64,000 nt of DNA from positions 60,862 to 124,861 of the forward strand of contig NZ_GL890985.1 of assembly GCF_000212815.1 (NCBI RefSeq), given 5' to 3'. Shown one piece after another: positions 48,018 to 57,875 of this stretch (position 1 is its first letter; every line of letters starts with the position of its first letter). The translations under genes were made by a program, and so were the position numbers. Origin of the DNA: Streptococcus sanguinis SK49 (lineage in GTDB: Bacteria > Bacillota > Bacilli > Lactobacillales > Streptococcaceae). The notes below the pieces were generated by a model. The model saw only the letters and a list, made by a program, of their open reading frames with translations. It had not been told where the DNA came from and did not search any database.

Positions 48018-49370
48018 ATGACCAAAGAACAGGACTTTTGGAATCGTATTTTAGAATTGGCTCATGCTCAGCTAAAACAGACAACTTATGATTTCTTTGT
48101 TGCTGAAGCCAAGCTTGTCAAAGTTGAAGAAAAGCAAGCTGTTATTTTCCTAGATAGTCCAGTGAAACAACTATTTTGGGAGCAAAACTTAGTAGGGGTT
48201 ATTCTTACTGCAGGATTTGAGATTTTTAATGATCAGATTGCTGGAAAATATATTTTTGAAGAAGAAACTAACACTGAAACTCCGAAATCTGCAGTAACCA
48301 GTCCTCAAATCAGCACTGTTCAGCCAAGCTTGCCACCTATTGATACTGGCTTAAAGTCAAAATATACCTTTGATAATTTTGTTCAGGGAGACGGAAATAT
48401 CTGGGCTAAAGCTGCTGCCTTAGCGGTATCTGAGAATCTAGCCACAACCTATAATCCTCTTTTTATCTACGGAGGACCTGGCCTGGGCAAAACTCATTTG
48501 TTAAATGCTATTGGCAATCAGATTTTAGAAAATATTCCAGATGCGCGTGTCAAGTATATACCAGCTGAAACCTTTATTAACGACTTCCTCGAACATTTAA
48601 GATTGGGAGAGATGGATAGCTTTAAAAAAATCTATCGTAGTCTGGATCTTCTGCTAATTGATGATATTCAATCTTTGGGCGGAAAAAAGGTTTCAACTCA
48701 GGAAGAATTTTTCAACACTTTCAATGCTCTTCATGGTGAAAATAAACAGATTGTTTTAACCAGCGACCGGAGTCCTGATCATCTGGACAATTTGGAAGAA
48801 CGCTTGGTGACACGTTTCAAATGGGGATTAACTCAGAATATTACACCGCCAGATTTTGAAACACGAATTGCAATTCTGCGAAACAAAATTGAAGATTTGG
48901 ATTATATTTTCCCGAATGATACTTTGGAATATCTTGCAGGACAGTTCGACTCCAATGTCCGCGACTTAGAAGGTGCTTTGAATGACATCAGTCTCATCGC
49001 TAGAGTTCGTCATCTGAAGGAAATCACTATTGATATCGCTGCAGAGGCTATTCGAGCACGCAAGCAGGATTCAAACCAGGTAACAGTTATCCCGATTGAT
49101 AAGATTCAGTCTGAAGTTGGGAAATTCTATGGTGTTAGTGTCAAAGAGATGAAAGGCAGCCGTCGAGTACAAAATATCGTTTTAGCTAGACAGGTAGCTA
49201 TGTATCTGACTCGTGAGCTGACTGACAATAGTCTGCCTAAAATTGGTCGTGAATTTGGCGGGAAAGATCATACGACTGTTATCCATGCACATGGAAAAAT
49301 CAAAACTATGATTGAATCAGATGACAATTTGCGTTTAGAAATTGAAAGCATCAAGAATAAAATTAAATAG
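48018..49370 (+). CDS. dnaA: Chromosomal replication initiator DnaA
   Basis: A 450-residue initiator: N-terminal domain I (about 1-85), variable linker, AAA+ domain with Walker A GGPGLGKT (152-159) and [11 protein letters not shown], and domain IV HTH with [15 protein letters not shown] that reads DnaA boxes. The start follows AAGGAGGG. Clusters of DnaA boxes flank both ends. Confidence 0.98.
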   Translation: MTKEQDFWNRILELAHAQLKQTTYDFFVAEAKLVKVEEKQAVIFLDSPVKQLFWEQNLVGVILTAGFEIFNDQIAGKYIFEEETNTETPKSAVTSPQISTVQPSLPPIDTGLKSKYTFDNFVQGDGNIWAKAAALAVSENLATTYNPLFIYGGPGLGKTHLLNAIGNQILENIPDARVKYIPAETFINDFLEHLRLGEMDSFKKIYRSLDLLLIDDIQSLGGKKVSTQEEFFNTFNALHGENKQIVLTSDRSPDHLDNLEERLVTRFKWGLTQNITPPDFETRIAILRNKIEDLDYIFPNDTLEYLAGQFDSNVRDLEGALNDISLIARVRHLKEITIDIAAEAIRARKQDSNQVTVIPIDKIQSEVGKFYGVSVKEMKGSRRVQNIVLARQVAMYLTRELTDNSLPKIGREFGGKDHTTVIHAHGKIKTMIESDDNLRLEIESIKNKIK

Positions 49371-49372
49371 CA

Positions 49373-49525
49373 TGTGGAAAACTACAGAATTTTTTCAAAA
49401 CTTATCCACACTTTGTGAACAAGTCTCAAAACTTGTTAGAATAAGGACAAAGCTATTTTTCCACATAATTCACACAAACTACTATTACTATTAATCTTAT
49501 AATCATAAATAAATAAAAAGGAGAT
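49373..49525. other. oriC, dnaA-dnaN gap with DnaA boxes, DnaA-trios and AT-rich unwinding element
   Basis: DnaA boxes at 49373-49381 (complement of TTTTCCACA), 49402-49410 (perfect TTATCCACA) and 49457-49465 (TTTTCCACA). Right of the last box, 49479-49493 reads CTA CTA TTA CTA TTA, which on the other strand is 3'-GAT GAT AAT GAT AAT-5', the DnaA-trio pattern, followed by a very AT-rich stretch to 49520. This is the likely unwinding site. Confidence 0.85.
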
Positions 49526-49528
49526 CCC

Positions 49529-50665
49529 ATGATTCATTTTTCTATTAATAAAAATCTCTTCTTACAAGCGTTAAATACTACTAAAAGGGCTATCAGCCAT
49601 AAAAATGCAATTCCTATTCTTTCTACTGTAAAAATCGATGTTACCAAAGAAGGAATCACCTTAATCGGTTCAAATGGTCAAGTGTCAATTGAAAACTTTA
49701 TTTCTACTCAAAATGAAAATGCAGGCTTGCTTGTCAACTCAACAGGCTCAATTTTATTAGAAGCGACTTTCTTTATTAATGTTGTTTCCAGCTTGCCAGA
49801 TATTATTTTGGATTTTAAAGAAATTGAACAAAAACAAATCGTCTTGACTAGCGGCAAATCAGAGATTACCCTGAAAGGAAAAGACGCTGACCAGTACCCA
49901 CGAATCCAGGAAATTTCTGCCAGCAATCCCTTGGTTCTTGAAACAAAAATTCTCAAAGATGTCATTAACGAAACAGCTTTTGCAGCCAGTGTTCAGGAAA
50001 GCCGTCCAATTTTAACTGGTGTTCACTTTGTTTTGACAGATAACCGTTCTTTGAAAACAGTTGCGACAGACTCCCACAGAATGAGTCAAAAGAAAATTAC
50101 TCTAGAGAAAAACGGAGATAATTTTGACGTAGTCATTCCAAGTCGCTCTTTACGTGAATTTACGGCTGTTTTTACCGATGAAATTGAAACGGTAGAGGTT
50201 TTCTTTGCTAACAATCAAATTCTTTTCAGAAGCGAAAATATCAGCTTCTACACCCGCCTCTTAGAAGGAAATTATCCAGATACAGATCGTTTGATTCCAA
50301 CTGAATTTACGAGTGTCCTTACTTTTAATACTTCTGATTTACGTGCAGCTATGGAACGCGCTCGTCTCTTGTCTAATGCCACACAGAATGGAACAGTTAA
50401 ACTGGAGATTGCAGGCGGTATTGTCAGTGCCCATGTAAATTCACCAGAGGTCGGCCGTGTTAACGAAGAAATTGATACAGAAAGTGTAACTGGCGAAGAT
50501 TTGACCATTAGCTTTAATCCAACTTATCTGATTGATGCTTTGAAGGCCATTGACAGTGAAAAAGTAACGATTAGTTTTATCTCATCCGTTCGTCCTTTCA
50601 CCTTGGTACCGAGTGAAGACACAGAAAACTTTATTCAGCTGATTACACCTGTCAGAACTAATTAA
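49529..50665 (+). CDS. dnaN: DNA polymerase III beta subunit (sliding clamp)
   Basis: A 378-residue clamp with three repeated clamp domains and the C-terminal FTLVPSEDTENFIQLITPVR end typical of DnaN. Starts after AAAAGGAG. Cotranscription with dnaA is usual but a separate promoter in the 158-base gap is possible. Confidence 0.97.
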   Translation: MIHFSINKNLFLQALNTTKRAISHKNAIPILSTVKIDVTKEGITLIGSNGQVSIENFISTQNENAGLLVNSTGSILLEATFFINVVSSLPDIILDFKEIEQKQIVLTSGKSEITLKGKDADQYPRIQEISASNPLVLETKILKDVINETAFAASVQESRPILTGVHFVLTDNRSLKTVATDSHRMSQKKITLEKNGDNFDVVIPSRSLREFTAVFTDEIETVEVFFANNQILFRSENISFYTRLLEGNYPDTDRLIPTEFTSVLTFNTSDLRAAMERARLLSNATQNGTVKLEIAGGIVSAHVNSPEVGRVNEEIDTESVTGEDLTISFNPTYLIDALKAIDSEKVTISFISSVRPFTLVPSEDTENFIQLITPVRTN

Positions 50666-50723
50666 AATGAAAAGCAGTGGGACAAGTTAAAGATTTTTAA
50701 TTCTTGGTCCTAAGCTCTTTTCA

Positions 50724-50751
50724 TTGACAAAGTATGATAGATACTTAATAT
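50724..50751 (+). promoter_or_regulatory. Promoter of the DUF951 gene
   Basis: TTGACA (50724-50729), 16-bp spacer, TAATAT (50746-50751). Confidence 0.7.
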
Positions 50752-50792
50752 TTCTTCCTGGACAATGATAGTTCTTTGAAAGGAGAAAGAAA

Positions 50793-50987
50793 ATGTATGA
50801 AATTGGTCATTTTATAGAGATGAAAAAGCCCCATGCCTGCACCATTAAAGCGACTGGGAAAAAGGCGAATCGCTGGGAAATCACAAGGGTTGGTGCAGAT
50901 ATCAAAATTCGTTGTACCAATTGTGAACATCTTGTGATGATGAGTCGTCACGATTTTGAAAGAAAAATGAAGAAAATAATAGATTGA
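50793..50987 (+). CDS. DUF951 family small protein
   Basis: A 64-residue protein after AAAGGAG. It matches the DUF951 pattern: an MKKPHAC start motif, GANRWEITR-like core, RVGADIKIRCTNCEHLVMM with a CxxC pair and a C-terminal MSRHDFERK. It neighbours dnaN and ychF in many Firmicutes; function unknown, possibly nucleic-acid binding. Confidence 0.88.
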   Translation: MYEIGHFIEMKKPHACTIKATGKKANRWEITRVGADIKIRCTNCEHLVMMSRHDFERKMKKIID

Positions 50988-51074
50988 ACTAAAAAATCAT
51001 CGTAAATGCTATTGTAGAAAACTAATTTGCATTGCTGAAGATTAGATTTAGATTTTTTTCTGATTTTTCAATCA

Positions 51075-51109
51075 AAAATGGATAGGACTTAAAAAGTCCT
51101 ATCCATTTT
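51075..51109. terminator. Bidirectional terminator between the DUF951 gene and the lipoprotein gene
   Basis: A 16-bp perfect stem (AAAATGGATAGGACTT at 51075-51090 with 51094-51109), 3-base loop, T-rich on both exits. Confidence 0.85.
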
Positions 51110-51113
51110 GCTT

Positions 51114-51605
51114 TTATTTAAGATCTTCAAATTTACCGTCTTTAACTTCTTTATAACCTGCTTTTTCAAGTAATTTAGCAGTTTCTTTATAGCTGATATA
51201 ATCCGCTTTTTGATTACCAGATGTTTGAAGAAGCTGCTTACTTTGTAGTTCTTCAATATCAGCTTTACTGAAATCAATTGTCAGTTTTTCAGTTAAATAA
51301 TCATCTTTGTACTCGATTTTATGAGTTAATCCTTTGATACCCTCAATAGATTTAGCATAGGCTTCTGTCTGCTCTTTAGCAGTGTCTTTTGTCAAGCCAA
51401 CTGGTTTATAGTAGAAGGTGTTGTTTGTTTCGTTTATAAGAAGCTCATCACCTTTATATTCAACAGTGATGCGGCTATCTTGTTTAGTATTTTGGTCAAT
51501 CAGCTGGAAATAAGCTTTTTTAGGACTGCTGCAGGCAGCTAAAACAAACAAAGCGGAAACCGCAAGGAAGGAAAGAAAAAGTGTTTTGAAAGTATTCTTT
51601 TTCAT
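51114..51605 (-). CDS. DUF1307 (YehR-like) lipoprotein
   Basis: A 163-residue exported lipoprotein with lipobox VLAAC (Cys25). The mature part is a compact alpha/beta sequence (RITVEYKGDELLINETNNTFYY, LTHKIEYKDDYLTEKLTIDFSKAD, ISYKETAKLLEKAGYKEV) typical of DUF1307/YehR. Function unknown. Alone on the minus strand in the plus-strand right arm; an extended -10 (TGG-TATAAT) is at 51637-51645. Confidence 0.8.
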   Translation of the reverse strand: MKKNTFKTLFLSFLAVSALFVLAACSSPKKAYFQLIDQNTKQDSRITVEYKGDELLINETNNTFYYKPVGLTKDTAKEQTEAYAKSIEGIKGLTHKIEYKDDYLTEKLTIDFSKADIEELQSKQLLQTSGNQKADYISYKETAKLLEKAGYKEVKDGKFEDLK

Positions 51606-51727
51606 TAGGGACTCCTTTAATAAGAATATTAGCTATATTATACCATTTTTTTCTTCAATTTATTTTACATTTTTGTAAAGAAAGCTAGAAAAAATAACTT
51701 AAATCCGCTGTTTAGGATAAGGATTTA

Positions 51728-51736
51728 TGGTATAAT
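51728..51736 (+). promoter_or_regulatory. ychF promoter (extended -10)
   Basis: TGG-TATAAT at 51728-51736, 35 bases before the start codon. Confidence 0.65.
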
Positions 51737-51771
51737 GGTTTGGATTGAAAAGATGAATGGAGAAGATAAGA

Positions 51772-52887
51772 ATGGCTTTGACAGCAGGAATCGTTGGTTT
51801 ACCCAATGTTGGTAAGTCAACTTTATTTAATGCAATTACAAAAGCAGGTGCAGAAGCAGCTAATTACCCTTTTGCGACAATTGATCCAAATGTCGGGCGG
51901 GTAGAAGTTCCGGATGCTCGTTTAGATAAATTAACAGAACTCATCAAACCACAGAAGAAAGTCCCAACAACTTTCGAATTTACTGATATTGCTGGAATTG
52001 TGAAAGGTGCTTCAAAAGGAGAAGGACTAGGGAATAAATTCTTAGCCAATATCCGTGAAGTAGATGCTATCGTCCACGTAGTACGTGCTTTTGATGATGA
52101 AAATGTCATGCGAGAACAGGGCCGTGAGTCTGAATTTGTAGATCCAATGGCCGATATTGAGACCATTAATCTAGAATTGATTTTAGCAGACCTAGAAAGT
52201 ATTAACAAACGTTATGCACGTGTAGAGAAGATGGCTCGTACTCAAAAAGATAAGGATTCAGTGGCAGAATTTAATGTTTTACAGAAAATTAAGCCTGTCC
52301 TAGAAGATGGTCTGTCAGCTCGCACAATTGAATTCACAGAAGAAGAACAAAAAATCGTTAAAGGACTCTTTCTTTTAACGACTAAGCCGGTTCTCTATGT
52401 GGCCAATGTCAGTGAAGATGAGGTAGCAGATCCAGATAATATTGACTATGTGAAGCAGATTCGTGAATTTGCAGCTACAGAAAATGCTGAAGTTGTTGTC
52501 ATTTCAGCGCGTGCAGAGGAAGAGATTTCTGAATTGGACGATGAAGATAAGTCAGAATTTCTGGAAGCTATCGGCTTGACAGAATCAGGTGTGGATAAAC
52601 TGACCAGAGCAGCTTATCATCTGTTGGGACTTGGAACCTACTTTACAGCTGGTGAAAAAGAAGTGCGTGCCTGGACCTTTAAGCGTGGAATGAAAGCTCC
52701 TCAAGCGGCTGGTATTATTCACTCAGACTTTGAAAAAGGCTTTATTCGAGCAGTGACTATGTCTTATGATGACTTAGTGCACTATGGCAGCGAAAAAGCA
52801 GTTAAAGAGGCTGGACGTTTGCGCGAAGAAGGAAAAGAATATATCGTTCAAGATGGCGATATTATGGAATTTAGATTTAATGTGTAA
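51772..52887 (+). CDS. ychF: Redox-regulated ATPase YchF (OLA1 family)
   Basis: A 371-residue Obg-superfamily protein starting MALTAGIVGLPNVGKST after GGAG. G1 motif at 9-17, coiled-coil insert (about 130-200), C-terminal TGS domain ending DGDIMEFRFNV. YchF prefers ATP over GTP and binds ribosomes. The longer frame from 51757 is not supported by a ribosome site. Confidence 0.97.
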   Translation: MALTAGIVGLPNVGKSTLFNAITKAGAEAANYPFATIDPNVGRVEVPDARLDKLTELIKPQKKVPTTFEFTDIAGIVKGASKGEGLGNKFLANIREVDAIVHVVRAFDDENVMREQGRESEFVDPMADIETINLELILADLESINKRYARVEKMARTQKDKDSVAEFNVLQKIKPVLEDGLSARTIEFTEEEQKIVKGLFLLTTKPVLYVANVSEDEVADPDNIDYVKQIREFAATENAEVVVISARAEEEISELDDEDKSEFLEAIGLTESGVDKLTRAAYHLLGLGTYFTAGEKEVRAWTFKRGMKAPQAAGIIHSDFEKGFIRAVTMSYDDLVHYGSEKAVKEAGRLREEGKEYIVQDGDIMEFRFNV

Positions 52888-52913
52888 AGTATTTGTAAAG
52901 TTTAAAAATTCTA

Positions 52914-52945
52914 GGTTGGAAATTTTTTTCCAGCCCTTTTGGCTT
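52914..52945 (+). terminator. ychF terminator
   Basis: GGTTGGAAA (52914-52922) pairs with TTTCCAGCC (52927-52935), then a T-rich tract. Confidence 0.6.
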
Positions 52946-52960
52946 TTATAAAGGAGAAAA

Positions 52961-53530
52961 ATGGTAAAGTTAATAGTCGGTCTGGGAAATCCAGGAGAAA
53001 AATATATCGAAACCAAGCATAATGTTGGTTTTATGCTAGTTGACAAAATTTGTAAAGATCTTGATCTAAAGTTTACAGCTGATAAAATCTTTCAAGCAGA
53101 TATCGCCTCTACTTTTCTAAATGGTGAAAAAGTCTATTTTGTAAAACCAACTACATTTATGAATGAGAGCGGAAAGGCCGTTCAAGCTTTACTAGCATAC
53201 TATGGTTTAGATATAGAGGATTTATTGGTCATCTATGATGATTTGGATATGGAAGTTGGTAAGATTCGTTTGCGCAGTAAGGGTTCAGCTGGTGGCCATA
53301 ATGGCATTAAATCTATTATCAAACACATTGGAAGTCAAGAGTTTAAACGGATAAAGATAGGTATTGGCCGTCCAAAAGAAGGTATGACAGTGGTCCACCA
53401 CGTTCTAGGAAAATTTGATAAAGATGATTATATAATGATTCTGAATACTCTTGATAAGGTTGACAAGGCTGTAAAATATTATTTACAGTCAGGCAATTTT
53501 GAACAAACTATGCAGAAATACAATGGATAA
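52961..53530 (+). CDS. pth: Peptidyl-tRNA hydrolase
   Basis: A 189-residue enzyme with Asn10 and His20 ([18 protein letters not shown]) and the DDLD motif near 93-96. It releases peptides from dropped-off peptidyl-tRNA. The start follows AAAGGAG. It is followed almost immediately by mfd. Confidence 0.96.
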   Translation: MVKLIVGLGNPGEKYIETKHNVGFMLVDKICKDLDLKFTADKIFQADIASTFLNGEKVYFVKPTTFMNESGKAVQALLAYYGLDIEDLLVIYDDLDMEVGKIRLRSKGSAGGHNGIKSIIKHIGSQEFKRIKIGIGRPKEGMTVVHHVLGKFDKDDYIMILNTLDKVDKAVKYYLQSGNFEQTMQKYNG

Positions 53531-53534
53531 TAAA

Positions 53535-56500
53535 ATGAACCTGATTGACTTATTTTGTCAAAACCAACAAATTTCAGATTGGAAGAAAAATCTCCATAAA
53601 AGCAATAGACAGTTGATAATGGGATTGTCTGCATCAACAAAAGCAATTACTATAGCAGCTGGATTAGAAGAATCAGAGAAAATCCTTGTGCTGACTTCTA
53701 GTCAAAATGAAGCAGATCGTTTGGCTAGTGATTTGATTTCTTTGTTGGGAGAAGACAAGGTCTATACTTTCTTAGCAGATGATACTCCTATAGCAGAATT
53801 TGTTTTTGCTTCACAGGAAAAAATATTTTCGAGATTAGATGCTCTAAACTTTTTAATAGACCATCAAAAGTCTGGAATTCTAGTTACTAATGTCGCAGCC
53901 AGCAAATTACTCTTGCCTGATTCTATTGATTTTAAAAATACCAATATAAATTTGACAGTTGGACAAGAATATGACCTAAATAATCTTGTAAAGATGTTGT
54001 CAAGATCAGGATACAAGAAGGTGTCTCAAGTTTTAAGTCAGGGAGAATATAGTCTAAGAGGAGACATCTTAGACATTTTTGAGCGCTCAGCAGAGGCACC
54101 TTATCGCCTGGAGTTTTTTGGCGATGAAATTGATGGTATTCGGATTTTCAATCCAGAAAATCAAACTTCAATTGATAACATAGAAAGTATTTTGATTAAA
54201 CCTGCTTCTGATATCCTGCTTTCTGAGAAAGATTATGCTCGAGGACGGAAAAATCTGGAAGCTATTTTAGAAAAATCTGTTGATCCTGCTTTGAAATCTT
54301 ACTTAGAAGAGCTACTAATAAGTGCCAAAGAGGAGTTCCATCATGCAGATATTCGTAAATTCCTTTCTTATTTTTATCAGAAAGAATGGACTATTTTAGA
54401 CTACTTGCCTGTTCATAGTCCTGTGTTTTTTGATGATTTTCAAAAAATTGTGGATCGACATGCTCAATTTGAACTGGAAACAGCTAGTTTGTTGACAGAT
54501 GATTTACAAAATTGTAAAGCTTTATCAAGTCAGAAATATTTTGCAGATAAGTACCAAGATTATCGTCAATATAAACCAGCAACCTTCTTTTCAAGCTTTC
54601 AAAAAGGTTTGGGAAATCTGAAATTTGATGCTTTGTATCAATTCAATCAGTACCCAATGCAAGAATTTTTCAGTCAGTTTCCCTTGCTCAAGGAAGAGAT
54701 TAATCGTTATAAAAAATCTGGCTATACAATAATTTTACAAGCAAATTCTTCGTCAGGTTTACAAAGTTTACATAAAAATTTACAGGAATATGATATTCAT
54801 TTAGACTATATAAAAGAGGCTGAGATTCACAAAAATGCAGTTCAGCTTATAGAAGGAAATCTTGTTCAAGGCTTTAATTTCGTAGATGAGAAAATTATTC
54901 TTATTACAGAATACGAAATTATTCACAAGAAAATAAAACGAAAAATTCGACGTCAGAATATCTCCAACGCTGAACGACTGAAAGATTACAATGAGCTAGA
55001 GAAAGGGGATTATGTTGTCCATAATATTCATGGGATAGGACGTTATCTGGGGATAGAAACGATTGAAATCTCTGGCGTCCACCGTGACTATCTGACAATT
55101 AAATATCAAAATTCTGATCGTATTTCGATTCCAGTTGACCAGATTGATCTCCTATCAAAGTATGTTGCCAGCGATGGAAAAACACCTAAGGTAAATAAAC
55201 TAAATGACGGTCGCTTCCATAAGAGTAAGCAAAAAGTTCAGCATCAGGTTCAGGATATTGCGGATGATTTGATTAAACTATATGCTGAACGCAGCCAGCT
55301 AAAAGGTTTTGCTTTCTCAGCGGATGATTCTAATCAAGAGGAATTTGATAATGATTTTCCCTATGTTGAAACAGAGGATCAGCTAAGAAGTATTCAGGAA
55401 GTGAAGAAGGATATGGAAAGCAGTCGTCCGATGGACCGCCTCTTAGTTGGTGATGTCGGCTTTGGGAAAACAGAAGTAGCTATGCGGGCTGCTTTTAAGG
55501 CTGTCAATGATCATAAACAGGTAGCTGTATTGGTGCCAACAACGGTTTTAGCCCAGCAGCACTATACTAACTTTAAAGAACGCTTTAATGATTTTGCGGT
55601 CAATGTTGAGGTACTTAGTCGTTTCAGGAGTAAGTCAGAACAAAAACAGACTCTGGAGAAGCTGCAGAAGGGACAAGTTGACATTATTATTGGAACCCAC
55701 CGACTCTTATCCAAAGATGTAGAATTTGCGGATTTAGGTTTAATCATCATTGATGAGGAGCAGCGTTTTGGAGTTAAGCACAAGGAAACATTAAAGGAAT
55801 TGAAAAAGAAAGTTGATGTCCTGACCTTGACAGCAACTCCTATTCCTCGAACTCTTCATATGTCTATGCTGGGTATTCGCGATTTGTCAGTCATTGAGAC
55901 CCCGCCTACCAATCGCTATCCTGTTCAGACCTATGTTTTAGAAAGCAATCCTACAGTAATTCGAGAAGCTGTCTTACGTGAAATAGACCGAGGTGGACAG
56001 GTTTACTACCTTTACAACAAGGTTGACACAATTGAACAGAAAGTTTCAGAGTTAAGAGAGTTAATCCCAGAAGCTTCTATAGGCTATGTTCATGGCCAAA
56101 TGAGTGAGATTCGTTTAGAAAATACTTTACTGGACTTCATCAATGGAGAATACGATATTTTGGTGACCACTACCATTATTGAAACTGGGGTTGATATTCC
56201 AAATGCCAATACTTTGTTTGTAGAAAATGCTGACCATATGGGGCTGTCAACCTTGTATCAACTTCGTGGACGGGTTGGCCGCAGTAATCGGATTGCCTAC
56301 GCTTATCTGATGTACAGACCAGATAAAATCCTGACAGAAGTTTCTGAAAAGCGTCTAGAGGCTATTAAAGGATTTACAGAGTTAGGTTCTGGATTTAAGA
56401 TTGCTATGCGAGATTTGTCTATTCGAGGGGCTGGTAATATTCTAGGAAGTATGCAATCTGGCTTTATTGATTCTGTTGGTTTTGAGATGTACTCGCAGCT

Positions 56501-57026
56501 TCTAGAAGAAGCTATTGCTAAAAAGCAGGGGAGAGAAAACAAGCGTCAAAAAAGCAATGCAGAACTTAATCTGCAGATTGATGCCTATCTGCCTAGTGAC
56601 TATATTTCTGATGAAAGACAAAAAATTGAAATTTACAAGAGGATTCGTGAGATTGACAGCCGTGTAAACTATGAAAATCTACAGGATGAATTGATTGATC
56701 GCTTTGGGGAATATCCTGATGTTGTAGCCTATTTATTGGAGATTGGACTTGCTAAGTCTTATTTAGATCAAGCATTTGTAAAGTCAGTGGAACGCCAGCA
56801 GAATGCAGTAATTATTCATTTTGAGAAAATTTCGCAGCAGCTTTATCTGACGCAGGACTATTTTGAAGCACTTTCGATGACGAATTTAAAGGCTCGAATT
56901 GGTGAAAAAAATGGCTTGATTGAAGTAATTTTTGATGTGAGGAACAAAAAAGATTATGAGATTTTAGAAGGTCTGGTTAATTTCGGAGAAAAGATGCTGG
57001 AAATTAAACAGCGCAAGGCAGAATAA
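53535..57026 (+). CDS. mfd: Transcription-repair coupling factor Mfd
   Basis: A 1163-residue protein; I chose the ATG at 53535 because MNLIDLF aligns with the N-terminus I know from other streptococcal Mfd proteins, though ATGs at 53499 and 53523 are in frame and all ribosome sites are weak. UvrB-like N-terminal half, RNA polymerase-interacting domain (about 475-550), RecG-like translocase with Walker A GDVGFGKT (near 640) and DEEQ, and the C-terminal domain. It removes stalled RNA polymerase and recruits UvrA. It begins 4 bases after pth. Confidence 0.95.
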   Translation: MNLIDLFCQNQQISDWKKNLHKSNRQLIMGLSASTKAITIAAGLEESEKILVLTSSQNEADRLASDLISLLGEDKVYTFLADDTPIAEFVFASQEKIFSRLDALNFLIDHQKSGILVTNVAASKLLLPDSIDFKNTNINLTVGQEYDLNNLVKMLSRSGYKKVSQVLSQGEYSLRGDILDIFERSAEAPYRLEFFGDEIDGIRIFNPENQTSIDNIESILIKPASDILLSEKDYARGRKNLEAILEKSVDPALKSYLEELLISAKEEFHHADIRKFLSYFYQKEWTILDYLPVHSPVFFDDFQKIVDRHAQFELETASLLTDDLQNCKALSSQKYFADKYQDYRQYKPATFFSSFQKGLGNLKFDALYQFNQYPMQEFFSQFPLLKEEINRYKKSGYTIILQANSSSGLQSLHKNLQEYDIHLDYIKEAEIHKNAVQLIEGNLVQGFNFVDEKIILITEYEIIHKKIKRKIRRQNISNAERLKDYNELEKGDYVVHNIHGIGRYLGIETIEISGVHRDYLTIKYQNSDRISIPVDQIDLLSKYVASDGKTPKVNKLNDGRFHKSKQKVQHQVQDIADDLIKLYAERSQLKGFAFSADDSNQEEFDNDFPYVETEDQLRSIQEVKKDMESSRPMDRLLVGDVGFGKTEVAMRAAFKAVNDHKQVAVLVPTTVLAQQHYTNFKERFNDFAVNVEVLSRFRSKSEQKQTLEKLQKGQVDIIIGTHRLLSKDVEFADLGLIIIDEEQRFGVKHKETLKELKKKVDVLTLTATPIPRTLHMSMLGIRDLSVIETPPTNRYPVQTYVLESNPTVIREAVLREIDRGGQVYYLYNKVDTIEQKVSELRELIPEASIGYVHGQMSEIRLENTLLDFINGEYDILVTTTIIETGVDIPNANTLFVENADHMGLSTLYQLRGRVGRSNRIAYAYLMYRPDKILTEVSEKRLEAIKGFTELGSGFKIAMRDLSIRGAGNILGSMQSGFIDSVGFEMYSQLLEEAIAKKQGRENKRQKSNAELNLQIDAYLPSDYISDERQKIEIYKRIREIDSRVNYENLQDELIDRFGEYPDVVAYLLEIGLAKSYLDQAFVKSVERQQNAVIIHFEKISQQLYLTQDYFEALSMTNLKARIGEKNGLIEVIFDVRNKKDYEILEGLVNFGEKMLEIKQRKAE

Positions 57027-57116
57027 AGGTTACAATTCAGTGAATTTTGGCTTTTTAAGCTCTATTTTTCTCAAAAAATGGTAGAATAATAAATTAAGAG
57101 AAAATGAGGTAATAGG

Positions 57117-57383
57117 ATGAGATTAGATAAATATTTGAAAGTGTCACGAATTATCAAGCGACGTCCAGTGGCTAAAGAAGTAGCTGACAAGGGCCGAATA
57201 AAAGTGAACGGTATCTTGGCTAAGAGCTCAACAGATTTGAAAGTGGATGACTTGATTGAAGTACGCTTTGGTAATAAACTCTTGACTGTAAAGGTTCTGG
57301 AGATGAAAGACAGCACTAAAAAAGAAGATGCAGCTAAAATGTACGAAATAGTCAGTGAAACAAGGATAGAAGAAGATGCCTAA
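57117..57383 (+). CDS. rqcP: S4-domain ribosome quality-control protein RqcP (YabO/Hsp15-like)
   Basis: An 88-residue S4-domain protein ([28 protein letters not shown] start). In B. subtilis RqcP helps RqcH add alanine tails on stalled 50S subunits. The start follows GAGGT, and its end overlaps divIC by 8 bases. Confidence 0.9.
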   Translation: MRLDKYLKVSRIIKRRPVAKEVADKGRIKVNGILAKSSTDLKVDDLIEVRFGNKLLTVKVLEMKDSTKKEDAAKMYEIVSETRIEEDA

Positions 57384-57744
57384 AAATATCGTCCAACTCA
57401 ATAATCGTTTTATTCAAGATGAAAATCAACGCCGCAGATATGTGGATCAGGAACGGCGGAAACGCAACCGTTTTATGGGCTGGGTTCTGATTTTGGTGAT
57501 CCTCTTATTTATTCTACCTACCTATAATTTGTACCAGAGTTATCAAACCTTGCTGCAGCGTCGTGAGCAGTATTCTAAACTGCAGGAGAAATATCAGACG
57601 CTCAGCGAAGAAAAGGTCTATCAATCAGATATAGCAACAAAGTTAAAAGATGATAGCTATGCTGCTAAGTATGCACGCGCTAAATACTCTTTTTCAAAAG
57701 AGGGTGAGTACATTTATACTATCCCAGATTTATTGCCGCAGTAG
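57376..57744 (+). CDS. divIC: Septum-formation protein DivIC (FtsB-like)
   Basis: A 122-residue type II membrane protein: basic cytoplasmic N-terminus, one membrane helix (about 34-52), then a coiled coil ([22 protein letters not shown]) as in the DivIC/FtsB family. It joins FtsL and DivIB in the divisome. Overlaps rqcP and is followed two bases later by a 42-codon gene. Confidence 0.9.
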   Translation: MPKNIVQLNNRFIQDENQRRRYVDQERRKRNRFMGWVLILVILLFILPTYNLYQSYQTLLQRREQYSKLQEKYQTLSEEKVYQSDIATKLKDDSYAAKYARAKYSFSKEGEYIYTIPDLLPQ

Positions 57745-57746
57745 TT

Positions 57747-57875
57747 ATGGAAGATTTACTAAAAACAATTGAGCAGTTCTTGGAATTTTCAGATGAGAAA
57801 TTGGAAGAACTGTTTGAAAAAAATCAAGCTTTGAAACTTCAAGAAAATCAAGAGGAAAGGGGAAAACATGCGTAA
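57747..57875 (+). CDS. Small acidic 42-residue protein
   Basis: ATG at 57747, stop at 57873-57875. The product is acidic and probably helical (MEDLLKTIEQFLEFSDEKLE start; ELFEKNQALKLQENQEERGK later). It sits two bases after divIC and overlaps the next gene by 8 bases, so coupling is likely. A gene of the same size occupies this place in the pneumococcus, as I recall. Function unknown. Confidence 0.7.
   Translation: MEDLLKTIEQFLEFSDEKLEELFEKNQALKLQENQEERGKHA

Noticed and set aside
48163..48175. Partial GTGAAAC motif in dnaA as a fourth parS
   Set aside because: Only one arm is present; the TTTCACG arm is missing.
50745..50951. Minus-strand open frame opposite the DUF951 gene
   Set aside because: It has no ribosome site and is the shadow of a recognisable family on the plus strand.
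51662..51678. TTTACATTTTTGTAAA-like repeat as another member of the palindrome family
   Set aside because: Arms are only six bases (TTTACA/TGTAAA) with a different core, so it was listed only as a loose relative.
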